Source: Maribacter vaceletii (lineage in GTDB: Bacteria > Bacteroidota > Bacteroidia > Flavobacteriales > Flavobacteriaceae). From it: DNA of 64,000 nt. The notes under the pieces were generated by a model that was not told the DNA's origin, did not search any database, and saw nothing but the letters and a program-made list of their open reading frames with translations. Positions within the stretch are counted from its first letter, which is position 1. Every line of letters starts with the position of its first letter. Of the stretch, positions 7,186-15,642 are shown piece by piece. The stretch spans positions 1 to 64,000 of the forward strand of contig NZ_RBIQ01000007.1 in NCBI RefSeq assembly GCF_003634105.1, given 5' to 3'. A program made the translations under genes and the position numbers.

Positions 7186-8019
7186 ATGAAAACAAACATT
7201 TTAGTAATCGGAGGAACAGGAAAAACTGGTCGGCGAGTAGTAACACAATTACAAAACAAAGGGATTGAGCCAAGAATTGGTTCAAGAAATTCATCACCAA
7301 GCTTTGATTGGAATAATAAAGATACTTGGGTAAATGCCTTAAACGGTATTGAAAAAATGTATGTTACTTATTATCCTGATCTAGCAGTTCCTGGAGCTAA
7401 AGAAGCCATAGCGAGTTTAACTCATTTAGCTATAGAATTAGGAGTAAAAAAAATGGTTTTACTTTCAGGAAAAGGTGAAACTGAAGCAGAAGCTTGTGAA
7501 AAAATTATAATGGATTCTGGCATAAATTATACAATCGTTCGTGCCTCATGGTTCAACCAAAATTGGAGCGAAAGCTTCTTTTTAGACCCTATTCTTTCAG
7601 GAGAAGTGGCGTTACCAATGTCTGATGTTTTAATTCCATTTGTAGACGCTAATGATATTGCAGAAGTAGCCGCAACCGTATTACTAGATAATACTTATAA
7701 TGGTGAAATTATTGAGGTAACTGGTCCAGAATTAATCACATTTAAAGATATTGTGAATATCATTTCTAGGACTAGCAATAGAAATTTAAACTTTTATGAC
7801 ATCACATTAGAACAATATATTGATGGTATGAAGCAAATGCAAATACCTAATGATGTTATTTGGTTAATTGAGTATTTATTTAGTCATGTTTTAACTAATC
7901 CAAAGAATCAACTGGTAGTTAATGATATTGAACGAGTTCTAGGGAGAAAAGCAAAAACATTTCTAGAATATGCACAAGAAACTGCTAAAACAGGGATTTG
8001 GAGTCAAGTTGAAGTGTAA
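7186..8019 (+). CDS. NmrA-type NAD(P)-binding protein
   Basis: This 277-residue protein is an atypical short-chain dehydrogenase. The nucleotide-binding motif GGTGKTG (residues 9-15) sits at the N-terminus and is followed by a Rossmann fold. The segment YTIVRASWFNQNWSE and a substrate-side C-terminal region (residues 180-277) are typical of NmrA-like or azoreductase-like members. It may be an NAD(P)H-dependent reductase or a redox sensor. It is the last gene of the presumed AraC-controlled operon. A relic of the palindromic-end repeat begins 7 bases after its stop. Confidence 0.85.
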   Translation: MKTNILVIGGTGKTGRRVVTQLQNKGIEPRIGSRNSSPSFDWNNKDTWVNALNGIEKMYVTYYPDLAVPGAKEAIASLTHLAIELGVKKMVLLSGKGETEAEACEKIIMDSGINYTIVRASWFNQNWSESFFLDPILSGEVALPMSDVLIPFVDANDIAEVAATVLLDNTYNGEIIEVTGPELITFKDIVNIISRTSNRNLNFYDITLEQYIDGMKQMQIPNDVIWLIEYLFSHVLTNPKNQLVVNDIERVLGRKAKTFLEYAQETAKTGIWSQVEV

Positions 8020-8025
8020 TAACTA

Positions 8026-8044
8026 TTGCCAACCACGTGTATAA
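8026..8044. repeat. Left-end fragment of the palindromic-end repeat
   Basis: TTGCCAACCACGTGTATAA matches the left end of copy A from ACGTGTATAA onward. It also supplies the outer TTGCCAAC, which is the reverse complement of GTTGGCAA at the right end of copy A. The body of the repeat is lost after about 8055. Confidence 0.5.
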
Positions 8045-8157
8045 GTAATAGCAATTTGAATCTTAATTCAAGTCGCTATTCTTTTTTTATTTTTCCAATT
8101 TACTTTCCAAAAAGTATAGCATATAAACTCACTACTATTCATAAACAATTACTGTAG

Positions 8158-8217
8158 TTGCAATTTGAAAAATCGTATCGAAAAAATAAACGAAAAATGG
8201 AAATTCTAACCTTTTAA
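8158..8217 (+). pseudogene. Second IS3-family transposase C-terminal relic
   Basis: The frame ending at TAA 8215-8217 reads KSYRKNKRKMEILTF, which aligns without gaps to KSYRKNNKNPELLTF at 504-545. At DNA level 36 of 47 bases agree between 502-548 and 8171-8217. No right inverted repeat survives downstream. It is therefore the decayed tail of a related insertion sequence. Confidence 0.6.
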
Positions 8218-8352
8218 TAATGCAAAAAAAAGAGAAATACAATTAGATGTTTATACAAAAAATAACAGCACTATTAAAGTGTATAAAAAATTAAAACCCA
8301 ATTTATTAAAAATGAGATTCAATTACGAGAAAGAAAATTAAGTTTATAAATT

Positions 8353-9333
8353 CTACGGAACAAAAGTAATTGTTGAAATTTTATCTGTAATTGTAACTTC
8401 TGCAATTCTCCCCATAAGTAAAGCTCTATTATCAGGGTCATGACCTGCAGGAAAATTAAATAGTATAGGTATATTATTAGGCACAACATCAGAAATTAGT
8501 TGTTCTATTGAGGTTCCCCAAGGAGTAGTATTTTTTCTAATTTTAGTCATACCCCCTACAACCACAGCTTTTATATTTTTAAAATAACCTGCACGTTTAA
8601 GACTTTGTAGCATTCTATCTATACTATACTTATATTCCCCTACTTCTTCAATAAAAAGTATTTTTCCATTGGTAGAAATTTGACTTTGAGATCCTAACAT
8701 AGAAGATAAAATTGCAATATTACCACCAACTAAACTTCCAGTAACTTTTCCATTTCTATTATATTTAGAAGAAGGTATTTTATATTGTAAAACCTCTCCA
8801 AATAATGCCTTTCTAAAGGTCTCTATAGTATGTGGTATATCCTCGGCCTTATCTTGCATGCTGCTCCCTAACATTGCATGTAATGTTTCTACCCCCAAAG
8901 TATGCAAGTGACTATGAAAAGCTGTAATATCAGAATAACCAATAACCCATTTAGGGTGTTTTAAAAATTTAGTAAAATCTAACTTATCTAAAATTCTAAC
9001 AGAACCATATCCACCCCTTCCACACCAAATAGCTTTTATATTAGGGTTATCTAGTGCATCTTGAAAATCTTGACAACGTTGCTCATCTGTACCCGCAAAA
9101 TGATTATTCTGGTTATATAAATTTGCCCCAAAAACTACTTTTAAACCCCAACTTTCTGCTAATTTTTTTGCACTTTCCATGGCCGGTTTTTTATATGCTT
9201 TTATAATTCCCGCAGGTGCTATAATTGCAATAGTGTCTCCTTTTTTTAAATAAGGCGGAGTAACTAAAGTTGATTTAGTTTGTGCGTTTACAGGCATAAC
9301 AATAAATAAAAAAAAGAGAAAAAAATACTTCAT
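8353..9333 (-). CDS. LD-carboxypeptidase (peptidase family S66)
   Basis: This 326-residue protein should cleave the terminal D-alanine of the peptidoglycan tetrapeptide during murein recycling. A signal peptide (residues 1-18, ending VNA/QT) suggests a periplasmic location, whereas E. coli LdcA is cytoplasmic. The nucleophile is S134 in GYSDIT. E230 in FIEEVGEY and H298 in AGHDPDNR complete the usual Ser-Glu-His set. WCGRGGYG at 103-110 is the conserved oxyanion-side motif. It is divergent from a SnoaL-like gene, and the 60-base gap has no clear promoter. Confidence 0.9.
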   Translation of the reverse strand: MKYFFLFFLFIVMPVNAQTKSTLVTPPYLKKGDTIAIIAPAGIIKAYKKPAMESAKKLAESWGLKVVFGANLYNQNNHFAGTDEQRCQDFQDALDNPNIKAIWCGRGGYGSVRILDKLDFTKFLKHPKWVIGYSDITAFHSHLHTLGVETLHAMLGSSMQDKAEDIPHTIETFRKALFGEVLQYKIPSSKYNRNGKVTGSLVGGNIAILSSMLGSQSQISTNGKILFIEEVGEYKYSIDRMLQSLKRAGYFKNIKAVVVGGMTKIRKNTTPWGTSIEQLISDVVPNNIPILFNFPAGHDPDNRALLMGRIAEVTITDKISTITFVP

Positions 9334-9393
9334 AAAAAATATACAATAAAAACTTAGAATATTATCTTTAATACCCTTATTAAAAAAAACACT

Positions 9394-9771
9394 ATGGACT
9401 TAGATAAAAATAAACAAAATGCAATTAACTTTTACAAAACAGCATATGAAGGTAATCCTAAAAAAGCAATTACACAGTATGTAGGTTCTAAATATATACA
9501 ACACAATCCTGATGTTGCTGACGGCACGCAAGGTTTTATAGATTATTTTGAAAGAATGCATAAAGAATATCCTGACAAAAGTATACAATTTGTACGCTCT
9601 GTAGCAGAAGGAAACATGGTGGCTCTACACACCCACCAAACATGGCCAGACAATGACCAATACATAACAATGGACTTTTTTAGGTTTGATGCTCAAGGCA
9701 AAATATGTGAACATTGGGATGCTATTCAACAAATCCCTAAACAATCTGCCAATCCAAATACAATGTATTAA
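9394..9771 (+). CDS. SnoaL-like (NTF2-fold) protein
   Basis: This 125-residue cytoplasmic protein has the alpha+beta cone layout of SnoaL-like polyketide-cyclase or NTF2 proteins. The YIQHNPDVADG segment and the MDFFRFDAQGKICEHWD segment near the C-terminus are typical of the bacterial subgroup often annotated as a predicted SnoaL-like aldol-condensation enzyme. The actual substrate is unknown. It is a single gene between divergent LD-carboxypeptidase and the downstream transporter. Confidence 0.82.
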   Translation: MDLDKNKQNAINFYKTAYEGNPKKAITQYVGSKYIQHNPDVADGTQGFIDYFERMHKEYPDKSIQFVRSVAEGNMVALHTHQTWPDNDQYITMDFFRFDAQGKICEHWDAIQQIPKQSANPNTMY

Positions 9772-9902
9772 AGTAATATTACATTTTTCTAATCTATAAG
9801 TAATTGATTACCTTTAAGGAAACTACATTATTTTATAATAACAATTACCTGTAAACAAACTTTGGTGGTATATATAATAAAAATTTACTGCTAATACTTT
9901 TA

Positions 9903-11408
9903 ATGAAAATACTACCTAATAATCTTTTTACAACCTTCCCAAAACGACCAGTTTTAAGTATTGCAATTTGTGTTTTAGCAATTTTATGTTTATTTGCTTT
10001 TTTTGCAACAACAGCCACCTATGAAATTATTGAAAATTTATCTATATGGGTAAGAAATTATTTTGGCTATTTTTATTTATATCTAGGGCTAGGCTGCGTC
10101 TTATTTCTATTAGCCATTGCATTATCTCCTTTAGGAAATATAAAGTTAGGGAAACCTAATAGTAAACCAGAGCATTCTACCTGGAGTTGGGTTGCTATGC
10201 TTTATAGTGCAGGAATGGGCGCTGGAATTTTATTACGTGCGGTACAAGAACCCGTTTATATGCAACAAAATCCTCCCTTTAAAAGTAATTTGCATTCTAA
10301 TATCTTAGCTTTAGAATTTACTTTTTATCAATGGGGGTTTACAGCCTGGGCTTTTTACGGGTTATTTGCAATGGTTATAGGTTATGCCTTATTTGTAGAC
10401 CATAAAAAAGTGCAAATAAGTACTACAACAGAAGAATCTATAAAAAATCCAATTGCAAAAGGATGCATAGACATACTTACTATTATTACAACAGTTTTTG
10501 GCCTTATTGCAGCTATTGGCCTTGGTACTACACAAATTACTGGCGGGTTAACCCACTTAACCCAACAAAAATTTGGTTTTAAAACTACTCTTATATTAAC
10601 ACTAATTATTTGTACACTCGCTTTTTTATCTGCCTGGAAAGGTTTAAATAAAGGAATTAAATTCCTCTCTAAAGGAAACATTTTAATAACCTTACTTTTA
10701 CTTTTATTTGTCTTTTTTACAAGTGACATACTTGGCATATTAAATTCCTTTGCACATGCAACTATAGCATACATAATAGATTTTATCCCTATGAGTTTAG
10801 CTATAGGGAAATTTAATCCAGGCATAGATTTCTTAACGGATTGGACATTCTATTACTGGGCTTTTTGGATTGCCTGGGCTCCTTTTACTGGAATATTTAT
10901 AGCACGCATTTCTAAAGGAAGAACCTTAAGACAATTACTATTAGGACTATTAATAATTCCATCTTTGGGCACTTTTTTTTGGTTTGCTGTATTTGGCCAA
11001 TCTGCATTTAATTTAATCCAAGATTGGGGAAGCTATACTGGAGAGTTTACTAATGTTTTTACCTCTATATTTAGATTTTTAGAAAATTACCCAGTGCCTA
11101 GTCTACTAAATACTACTTCTATAATTTTATTAATTGGTTTTTTAGTTACTTCGGTAGATTCTGCCGTTTTTGTTTTGAGTATGTTTACAGATAACGGTAA
11201 ACAAAACCCAAGTAAAAAACATAGGTTACTCTGGTCTATCTTTATTTTTTTAGCCACTCTTGCCTTATTAGTTTTAGCAAATGTAAAACCAGATATAGAT
11301 ATTCTTAATACTGTTCAAAAACTACTAATTATTACCTCTTTACCATTTTCTTTTTTTATGATAGTTATGGCTAGCCTATTTTTAAGAAAAATGATTACTA
11401 AGAAATAA
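9903..11408 (+). CDS. BCCT-family transporter for quaternary amines
   Basis: This 501-residue inner-membrane transporter has about 12 helices and lacks the long cytoplasmic tails of osmosensing members such as BetP. The aromatic box of the family is visible: W144, W149 and Y152 have the spacing of BetP W189, W194 and Y197, and W322 matches BetP W374. The next-door Trp is replaced by F321. The glycine stretch reads GMGAG (104-108) instead of the usual GMGIG. These residues point to a trimethylammonium substrate such as betaine, choline or carnitine. A sulfatase follows after 86 bases and a dehalogenase after that, suggesting uptake of a compound that these enzymes process. Confidence 0.92.
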   Translation: MKILPNNLFTTFPKRPVLSIAICVLAILCLFAFFATTATYEIIENLSIWVRNYFGYFYLYLGLGCVLFLLAIALSPLGNIKLGKPNSKPEHSTWSWVAMLYSAGMGAGILLRAVQEPVYMQQNPPFKSNLHSNILALEFTFYQWGFTAWAFYGLFAMVIGYALFVDHKKVQISTTTEESIKNPIAKGCIDILTIITTVFGLIAAIGLGTTQITGGLTHLTQQKFGFKTTLILTLIICTLAFLSAWKGLNKGIKFLSKGNILITLLLLLFVFFTSDILGILNSFAHATIAYIIDFIPMSLAIGKFNPGIDFLTDWTFYYWAFWIAWAPFTGIFIARISKGRTLRQLLLGLLIIPSLGTFFWFAVFGQSAFNLIQDWGSYTGEFTNVFTSIFRFLENYPVPSLLNTTSIILLIGFLVTSVDSAVFVLSMFTDNGKQNPSKKHRLLWSIFIFLATLALLVLANVKPDIDILNTVQKLLIITSLPFSFFMIVMASLFLRKMITKK

Positions 11409-11494
11409 GTATCTAAAATTTAACTAGGTGTATACCCCTGTTTATAATCCTAAAAATAGCATTACTTTAGTAAAATAAACTAATTAATTTTAAA

Positions 11495-13012
11495 ATGTAT
11501 ACGAATAAACTTTACCATTTATTTTCTTTACTTGTTATATGTTCTCTATTTTCTTGTCAAGAAAAAAAAGAAAATGTTTCTGATCAAAGACCAAATATAG
11601 TTTTAATAATAGCGGATGATGTAAATTGGGATGATATTGGTCCCTATGGTAATAAAAACATTAGAACCCCAAACTTAGATCAACTTGCTAAAGATGGCAT
11701 GTTATTTAATCAAGCTTTTTTAACCACAAGCTCCTGTAGTCCCAGCAGAACAAGTATTATTTCGGGTTTATATCCTCATAATACTGATGCAGAACAATTA
11801 GCATGGCCTTTACCAGAAGGGAAAAGAACATTTGTTCAAGAATTAAAAAATGCTGGTTATTGGACAGGCTTAGCAGGAAAATATCATTTAGGAGAAGCTG
11901 TAATCGATGATTTTGATGCATTACATGAAATGCAATGGAATGATAATATTGGACTAAAAGGAATAGATAGAAAATTAGTGGGTGATGGTAGTGGTTGCGA
12001 TGATTGGATTAAACTATTAAATGAAAGGCCAAAAGACCAACCTTTCTTTACATGGCTTGCTGCGTATGATGCACATAGACCTTTTTATGAAGGCATTAGT
12101 GACAACCCTCATAGTCCGGAAGATGTAAACTTACCCCCTTATGTTCCCAATACAGATGGTGTTAAAAAAGACTTTGCCCTTTATTATGATGAAATTTCTA
12201 GAATGGATAGCTACATAGGAAAAGTAGTATCTGAATTAGAAAAACAAAATGTAACAAAAAATACAATCATACTTTTTATATCAGATAATGGGAGAGCTTT
12301 CCCTAGAGATAAAACCACATTATATGAAGGCGGCATAAAAACGCCTTGGATTATAAAATGGCCTGCAAAAATTAAAGGAGGACAAACAAATAATGAGCTA
12401 GTAAGTTCTGTAGATATTGCCCCAACCTTTATGCAAGTAGCAGGCTTACAACCATTAAAAGAATTTAATGGCACTAGTATTTTACCCTCTATAGAAAATA
12501 CAAGTATTTCTATACACGAAGAAATTTATGCAGAAGATCATTTTCATGATTTTGAAGATTATACCAGAGCTGTTCGTACAAAACAATTTAAGTATATAAA
12601 AAATTATTATTCAGATTTACCTAATACTCCTTCTGCAGATATAATTAGAGGTCTTGGTTGGCAAAGTATGTTAGAAGAAAAAGAAAAGGGAACATTAAAC
12701 ACAGCACAACTAAAATGTTTTGTAACCCCTAGAGATATTGATGAACTTTTTGATATTACTAAAGATCCATACGAGTTAAATAATCTAGCAAACAACCCAG
12801 AATATAGTAACGTTTTAGAGGATATGAAATCTAGGTTAGAAAAAATAAGAAATGTAACTAATGATGTACTTCCTACGGTAAGAACACCGGATGATTTCTT
12901 TAGAGAAACAGGATTACCAACTAAGTACCGTATACGACCAAGACCTTCTAAGGCCGTTTATATGAAAGCTCGTGCAGAAGGGAAAGTTTTAACTAATCCA
13001 GATATGGAATAA
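11495..13012 (+). CDS. Lipoprotein sulfatase, type I (S1), SGSH-like
   Basis: This 505-residue protein should hydrolyse sulfate esters or N-sulfates outside the inner membrane. The lipobox SLFSC puts the lipidated Cys at 21. C81 in CSPSRTS is the cysteine converted to formylglycine. D41, D42, D264 and N265 are the calcium ligands, and K129, H131, H194 and K273 are probable active-site residues. Sequence such as TTSSCSPSRTSIISGLYPHNT resembles the heparan N-sulfatase-like S1 subgroup. An anaerobic or aerobic maturase is not in this window. It lies between the BCCT transporter and the deiodinase-like gene, only 22 bases from the latter. Confidence 0.92.
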   Translation: MYTNKLYHLFSLLVICSLFSCQEKKENVSDQRPNIVLIIADDVNWDDIGPYGNKNIRTPNLDQLAKDGMLFNQAFLTTSSCSPSRTSIISGLYPHNTDAEQLAWPLPEGKRTFVQELKNAGYWTGLAGKYHLGEAVIDDFDALHEMQWNDNIGLKGIDRKLVGDGSGCDDWIKLLNERPKDQPFFTWLAAYDAHRPFYEGISDNPHSPEDVNLPPYVPNTDGVKKDFALYYDEISRMDSYIGKVVSELEKQNVTKNTIILFISDNGRAFPRDKTTLYEGGIKTPWIIKWPAKIKGGQTNNELVSSVDIAPTFMQVAGLQPLKEFNGTSILPSIENTSISIHEEIYAEDHFHDFEDYTRAVRTKQFKYIKNYYSDLPNTPSADIIRGLGWQSMLEEKEKGTLNTAQLKCFVTPRDIDELFDITKDPYELNNLANNPEYSNVLEDMKSRLEKIRNVTNDVLPTVRTPDDFFRETGLPTKYRIRPRPSKAVYMKARAEGKVLTNPDME

Positions 13013-13034
13013 GCTAAAAATAGTATATTTAAGA

Positions 13035-13727
13035 ATGATAACTAAATCTCATATTTTAATTAATGGTCATAAACATGTAGCTTACCAAAGTAATGTTTTA
13101 CCAAAAGAAGAACTTCTCAAACAAAGTAAAGAATTCTTTTCTCTTTTAGACAAAAGAAGATCGGTTAGAGAATATTCTGATTCTCCAGTTCCTAAAGAAG
13201 TAATTGAGACTTTAATTAAAACAGCTTCTACTGCACCTTCTGGAGCACATAAACAACCATGGACTTTTTGTGCTGTAGCAAACTCAAATTTAAAAACTAA
13301 GATTAGAAAAGCTGCAGAAATAGAAGAAAAAGAAAGTTACGAAAGTAGAATGAGTGACCGTTGGAAAAAAGATTTAAAACCTCTCGGGACCAATATGCAC
13401 AAGCCCTTTTTAGAAAAAGCACCTTGGCTAATTATAGTATTTAAAAAAGTACATGATATTAGTGAGAATGGAGAAAAAGAAAATAATTATTATGTAAATG
13501 AATCTGTTGGTATTGCATGTGGTATGTTAATTACCGCCATCCATAATGCCGGTTTGGTTACATTAACACATACTCCTAGCCCTATGAATTTTTTAGCCAA
13601 ACTTTTAAACCGACCAAGTAATGAAAGAGCTTTTTTATTATTACCAGTAGGATATCCAAAAGAACCAACTTACGTTCCAGATATTGAAAGAAAAACATTA
13701 AACAAAATAGCAGAGTTTTACGAATAA
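13035..13727 (+). CDS. Iodotyrosine-deiodinase-type flavin reductase
   Basis: This 230-residue FMN enzyme of the nitroreductase superfamily closely resembles iodotyrosine deiodinase, which reductively removes halogen from mono- and di-halotyrosine. The FMN-binding start RRSVREYSD (41-49) and TAPSGAHKQPW (66-76) match it. The three residues that hold the tyrosine zwitterion in the human enzyme (E157, Y161, K182) align with E98, Y102 and K123 at the same spacing. The VTLTHTPSPMNF segment continues the match. It has no signal peptide. It is 22 bases after the sulfatase and very probably in its operon. The function is inferred from the conserved lid residues. Confidence 0.85.
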   Translation: MITKSHILINGHKHVAYQSNVLPKEELLKQSKEFFSLLDKRRSVREYSDSPVPKEVIETLIKTASTAPSGAHKQPWTFCAVANSNLKTKIRKAAEIEEKESYESRMSDRWKKDLKPLGTNMHKPFLEKAPWLIIVFKKVHDISENGEKENNYYVNESVGIACGMLITAIHNAGLVTLTHTPSPMNFLAKLLNRPSNERAFLLLPVGYPKEPTYVPDIERKTLNKIAEFYE

Positions 13728-13756
13728 AAAGAGGCCTCTAATAGAGACCTCTTTTT
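13726..13756. terminator. Bidirectional terminator
   Basis: AAAAAGAGGCCTCT and AGAGACCTCTTTTT form a 14-bp stem with one mismatch and a 3-base loop. It starts at the stop of the dehalogenase gene and lies 20 bases beyond the convergent ctlX-like gene, so it can serve both. Confidence 0.88.
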
Positions 13757-13776
13757 ATATTTATAAATAACTTATT

Positions 13777-14715
13777 TTAATCTAACTCTTGTGGTAAAAA
13801 CACTTCAGCCATCATACATCTAGCACTACCTCCCCCACATGTTTCTATAGTTTCTAAAGAACTATGAAGAATTTCGCAATACTTCTCTATACTTTTTATT
13901 TGTGAACTATTTAAAGAGTTATAAGCAGCAGAACTCATAACTAAATATCTTTTATCATCTGCTCCTAAAACTTGAAGCATATTACCAGCAAAGTGATGTA
14001 TTTGCTCCTCTGTAATAGCTATTACTTCTTTACCATTTTCTTTTAAATGTTTAACAACATTTTTACGCTCTTTTTTATCATCAATAGAATCTAAACAAAT
14101 AACAGAAAAGTGCTCTGCTAAACACATCATTACATTAGTATGGTATATAAGCATACGTTTATCTCCCACAGATTGATAGGCACTAAAAATAACTGGCAAA
14201 TAGTCAAAATCTTCACAAAACTCAATAATAAGTTCTTCGTTTGCTCTATCAGACAAAGCACAATATGCTTTTTTATTTACACGATCTAAAAGCAAACTAC
14301 CTGTTCCTTCTAAAAAAAGATTATCTTCTTCTGCAGAAGTATAATCCATTACATTTTCTATAATAAACCCTTTTTCCTCTAAAGTATTTAAAATATCTTC
14401 TCTTCTTTCATTACGTCTATTTTCTGCAAACATAGGGTATAAGCCTACCGTACCATTAGAGTGAAAAGAAATCCAATTGTTAGGAAAAATAGAATCCGGA
14501 GTATCTGGAGTTTTTGTATCCTCTATAACTACAACATTTACCCCTTTAGCTGTTAAAGTATCCACAAAGGCATCAAACTCCTTTTGAGCATTTTTAATAA
14601 CAGTTATGTCATCAAGATTTATATCTTCTTGAAAGTAATTATTTACCGCTGTCTGTTCGTTCTTACGAAAGTTAACTGGGCGAATCATTAAAATTGTGTT
14701 TGATATTTGCATCAT
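13777..14715 (-). CDS. CtlX-like citrulline/guanidino hydrolase
   Basis: This 312-residue protein belongs to the pentein (guanidine-modifying) superfamily and resembles the citrulline-utilisation hydrolase CtlX and arginine-deiminase-related proteins. The catalytic triad is visible as E136 (LEGTGS), H192 (YHTNVMM) and C300 in the C-terminal GGGSARCMMAE. Conserved PNNW (78-81) contacts substrate. No signal peptide is present. It starts directly after the stop of the DDAH-like gene, with no spacer, so the two are co-translated. Substrate choice (citrulline, arginine or methylarginine) cannot be fixed from the sequence. Confidence 0.85.
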   Translation of the reverse strand: MMQISNTILMIRPVNFRKNEQTAVNNYFQEDINLDDITVIKNAQKEFDAFVDTLTAKGVNVVVIEDTKTPDTPDSIFPNNWISFHSNGTVGLYPMFAENRRNERREDILNTLEEKGFIIENVMDYTSAEEDNLFLEGTGSLLLDRVNKKAYCALSDRANEELIIEFCEDFDYLPVIFSAYQSVGDKRMLIYHTNVMMCLAEHFSVICLDSIDDKKERKNVVKHLKENGKEVIAITEEQIHHFAGNMLQVLGADDKRYLVMSSAAYNSLNSSQIKSIEKYCEILHSSLETIETCGGGSARCMMAEVFLPQELD

Positions 14716-15627
14716 TTATTCTCGTATTAGTGGTAATGTACTACAACGTAACAATCCTTCTTGTTTAGAAATTTCGGAATATGCTATTTCTTCTACTATA
14801 AAACCTTGTTCTTTTAACCAAATATTTAATCTTACAAAACTTTTTTCTGAAACTATAACTTCTGGTGATATAGAAAAAACATTACTAAACATTTGATACA
14901 TTTCATCTGCAGTAATTTCAAAAATATTTTCTTCACCAAAAAAATCTACCAACCATTGGTACTCCTCTTCTACTAAAAAGCCATTTTTATGCAAGATTGC
15001 TTTTCCTTTACCAATTGGTTGAAAACAACAATCCAAATGTAATGCATTTTCTTTCGCATTTTTAGATTTCCGTAACTCAAAAGATTTTATAGTTTTCTCT
15101 GGAAATTGTTTCGAAATATAATCAACAGCAGCTTTGTTAGTTCTAGCTGTAATATGCTCTGAATAATCTTTTGCAGTGTAGGTTCCAATAAAAATATAAT
15201 CTTTCCAAGGCATAACATCACCACCCTCTACATGTACCTCTTCTGGAGGTCTTATAATACTCTCTTCTGGTATTTTATCTAATACATGAAGTATTGCATC
15301 AATTTCTTTTTCTCTATCTGGTAAAATATTTGCTAAAATTAATTTGCTTCCTATTACAAAAGCTATATCTCTAGAAAATATTTGATTACAATCTTTAAGA
15401 ACTTCTGGTCTATATACTGTAACATTATGTTTTTTAAAAACTGCTGCAAAACCCTCCATTTCTAGAACCATATCTTTCTCTAAAGGATAAGTTCCTGCTA
15501 AAATATGCTCTAATGATTTAGGATCATAAGCCTCTTCAGGTTTTGGTGTTGGGCCACAACTTTCTGCAGTACCAAGTACTACTGCCTTTAAAACAGATGT
15601 TTCATCTGTAACATTTAAATGTAACAT
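14716..15627 (-). CDS. Dimethylarginine dimethylaminohydrolase-like amidinotransferase
   Basis: This 303-residue protein is a second member of the pentein superfamily. Counting from the ATG at 15627, the residues are D87 (SRD), E134 (VEGGD), H197 (LHLDCC) and catalytic C295 (LLRCSTLP), as in DDAH and arginine-deiminase-related enzymes. A TTG codon 18 bases upstream is rejected as the start because it lies inside a perfect -7 element. It forms a two-gene unit with the ctlX-like gene. Together they probably degrade arginine derivatives. Which guanidino compound each one uses is not known. Confidence 0.82.
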   Translation of the reverse strand: MLHLNVTDETSVLKAVVLGTAESCGPTPKPEEAYDPKSLEHILAGTYPLEKDMVLEMEGFAAVFKKHNVTVYRPEVLKDCNQIFSRDIAFVIGSKLILANILPDREKEIDAILHVLDKIPEESIIRPPEEVHVEGGDVMPWKDYIFIGTYTAKDYSEHITARTNKAAVDYISKQFPEKTIKSFELRKSKNAKENALHLDCCFQPIGKGKAILHKNGFLVEEEYQWLVDFFGEENIFEITADEMYQMFSNVFSISPEVIVSEKSFVRLNIWLKEQGFIVEEIAYSEISKQEGLLRCSTLPLIRE

Positions 15628-15642
15628 ATAAAAAATTTGAAA

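Larger units (their letters stand above)
8020..8352. other. Gene-free gap with repeat and IS relics
   Basis: This gap holds the repeat fragment at 8026-8044 and the transposase tail at 8158-8217. From 8218 to 8352 the sequence looks like degenerate AT-rich DNA with no gene that I can recognise. It marks the change from the accessory segment to genes with more regular flavobacterial codon use. Confidence 0.55.

Noticed and set aside
7074-7268. 64-codon frame bridging the DUF1772 and NmrA genes
   Set aside because: Overlaps two well-supported genes in another frame and has no homology that I can see.
8221-8340. Possible small gene with ATG near 8248
   Set aside because: The frame stops after about 16 codons and the remainder is interrupted. 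There is no sign of a translated product.
10382-10825. 147-codon minus-strand frame inside the BCCT gene
   Set aside because: Antisense to the transmembrane helices of a clear BCCT transporter, with no start signal of its own.
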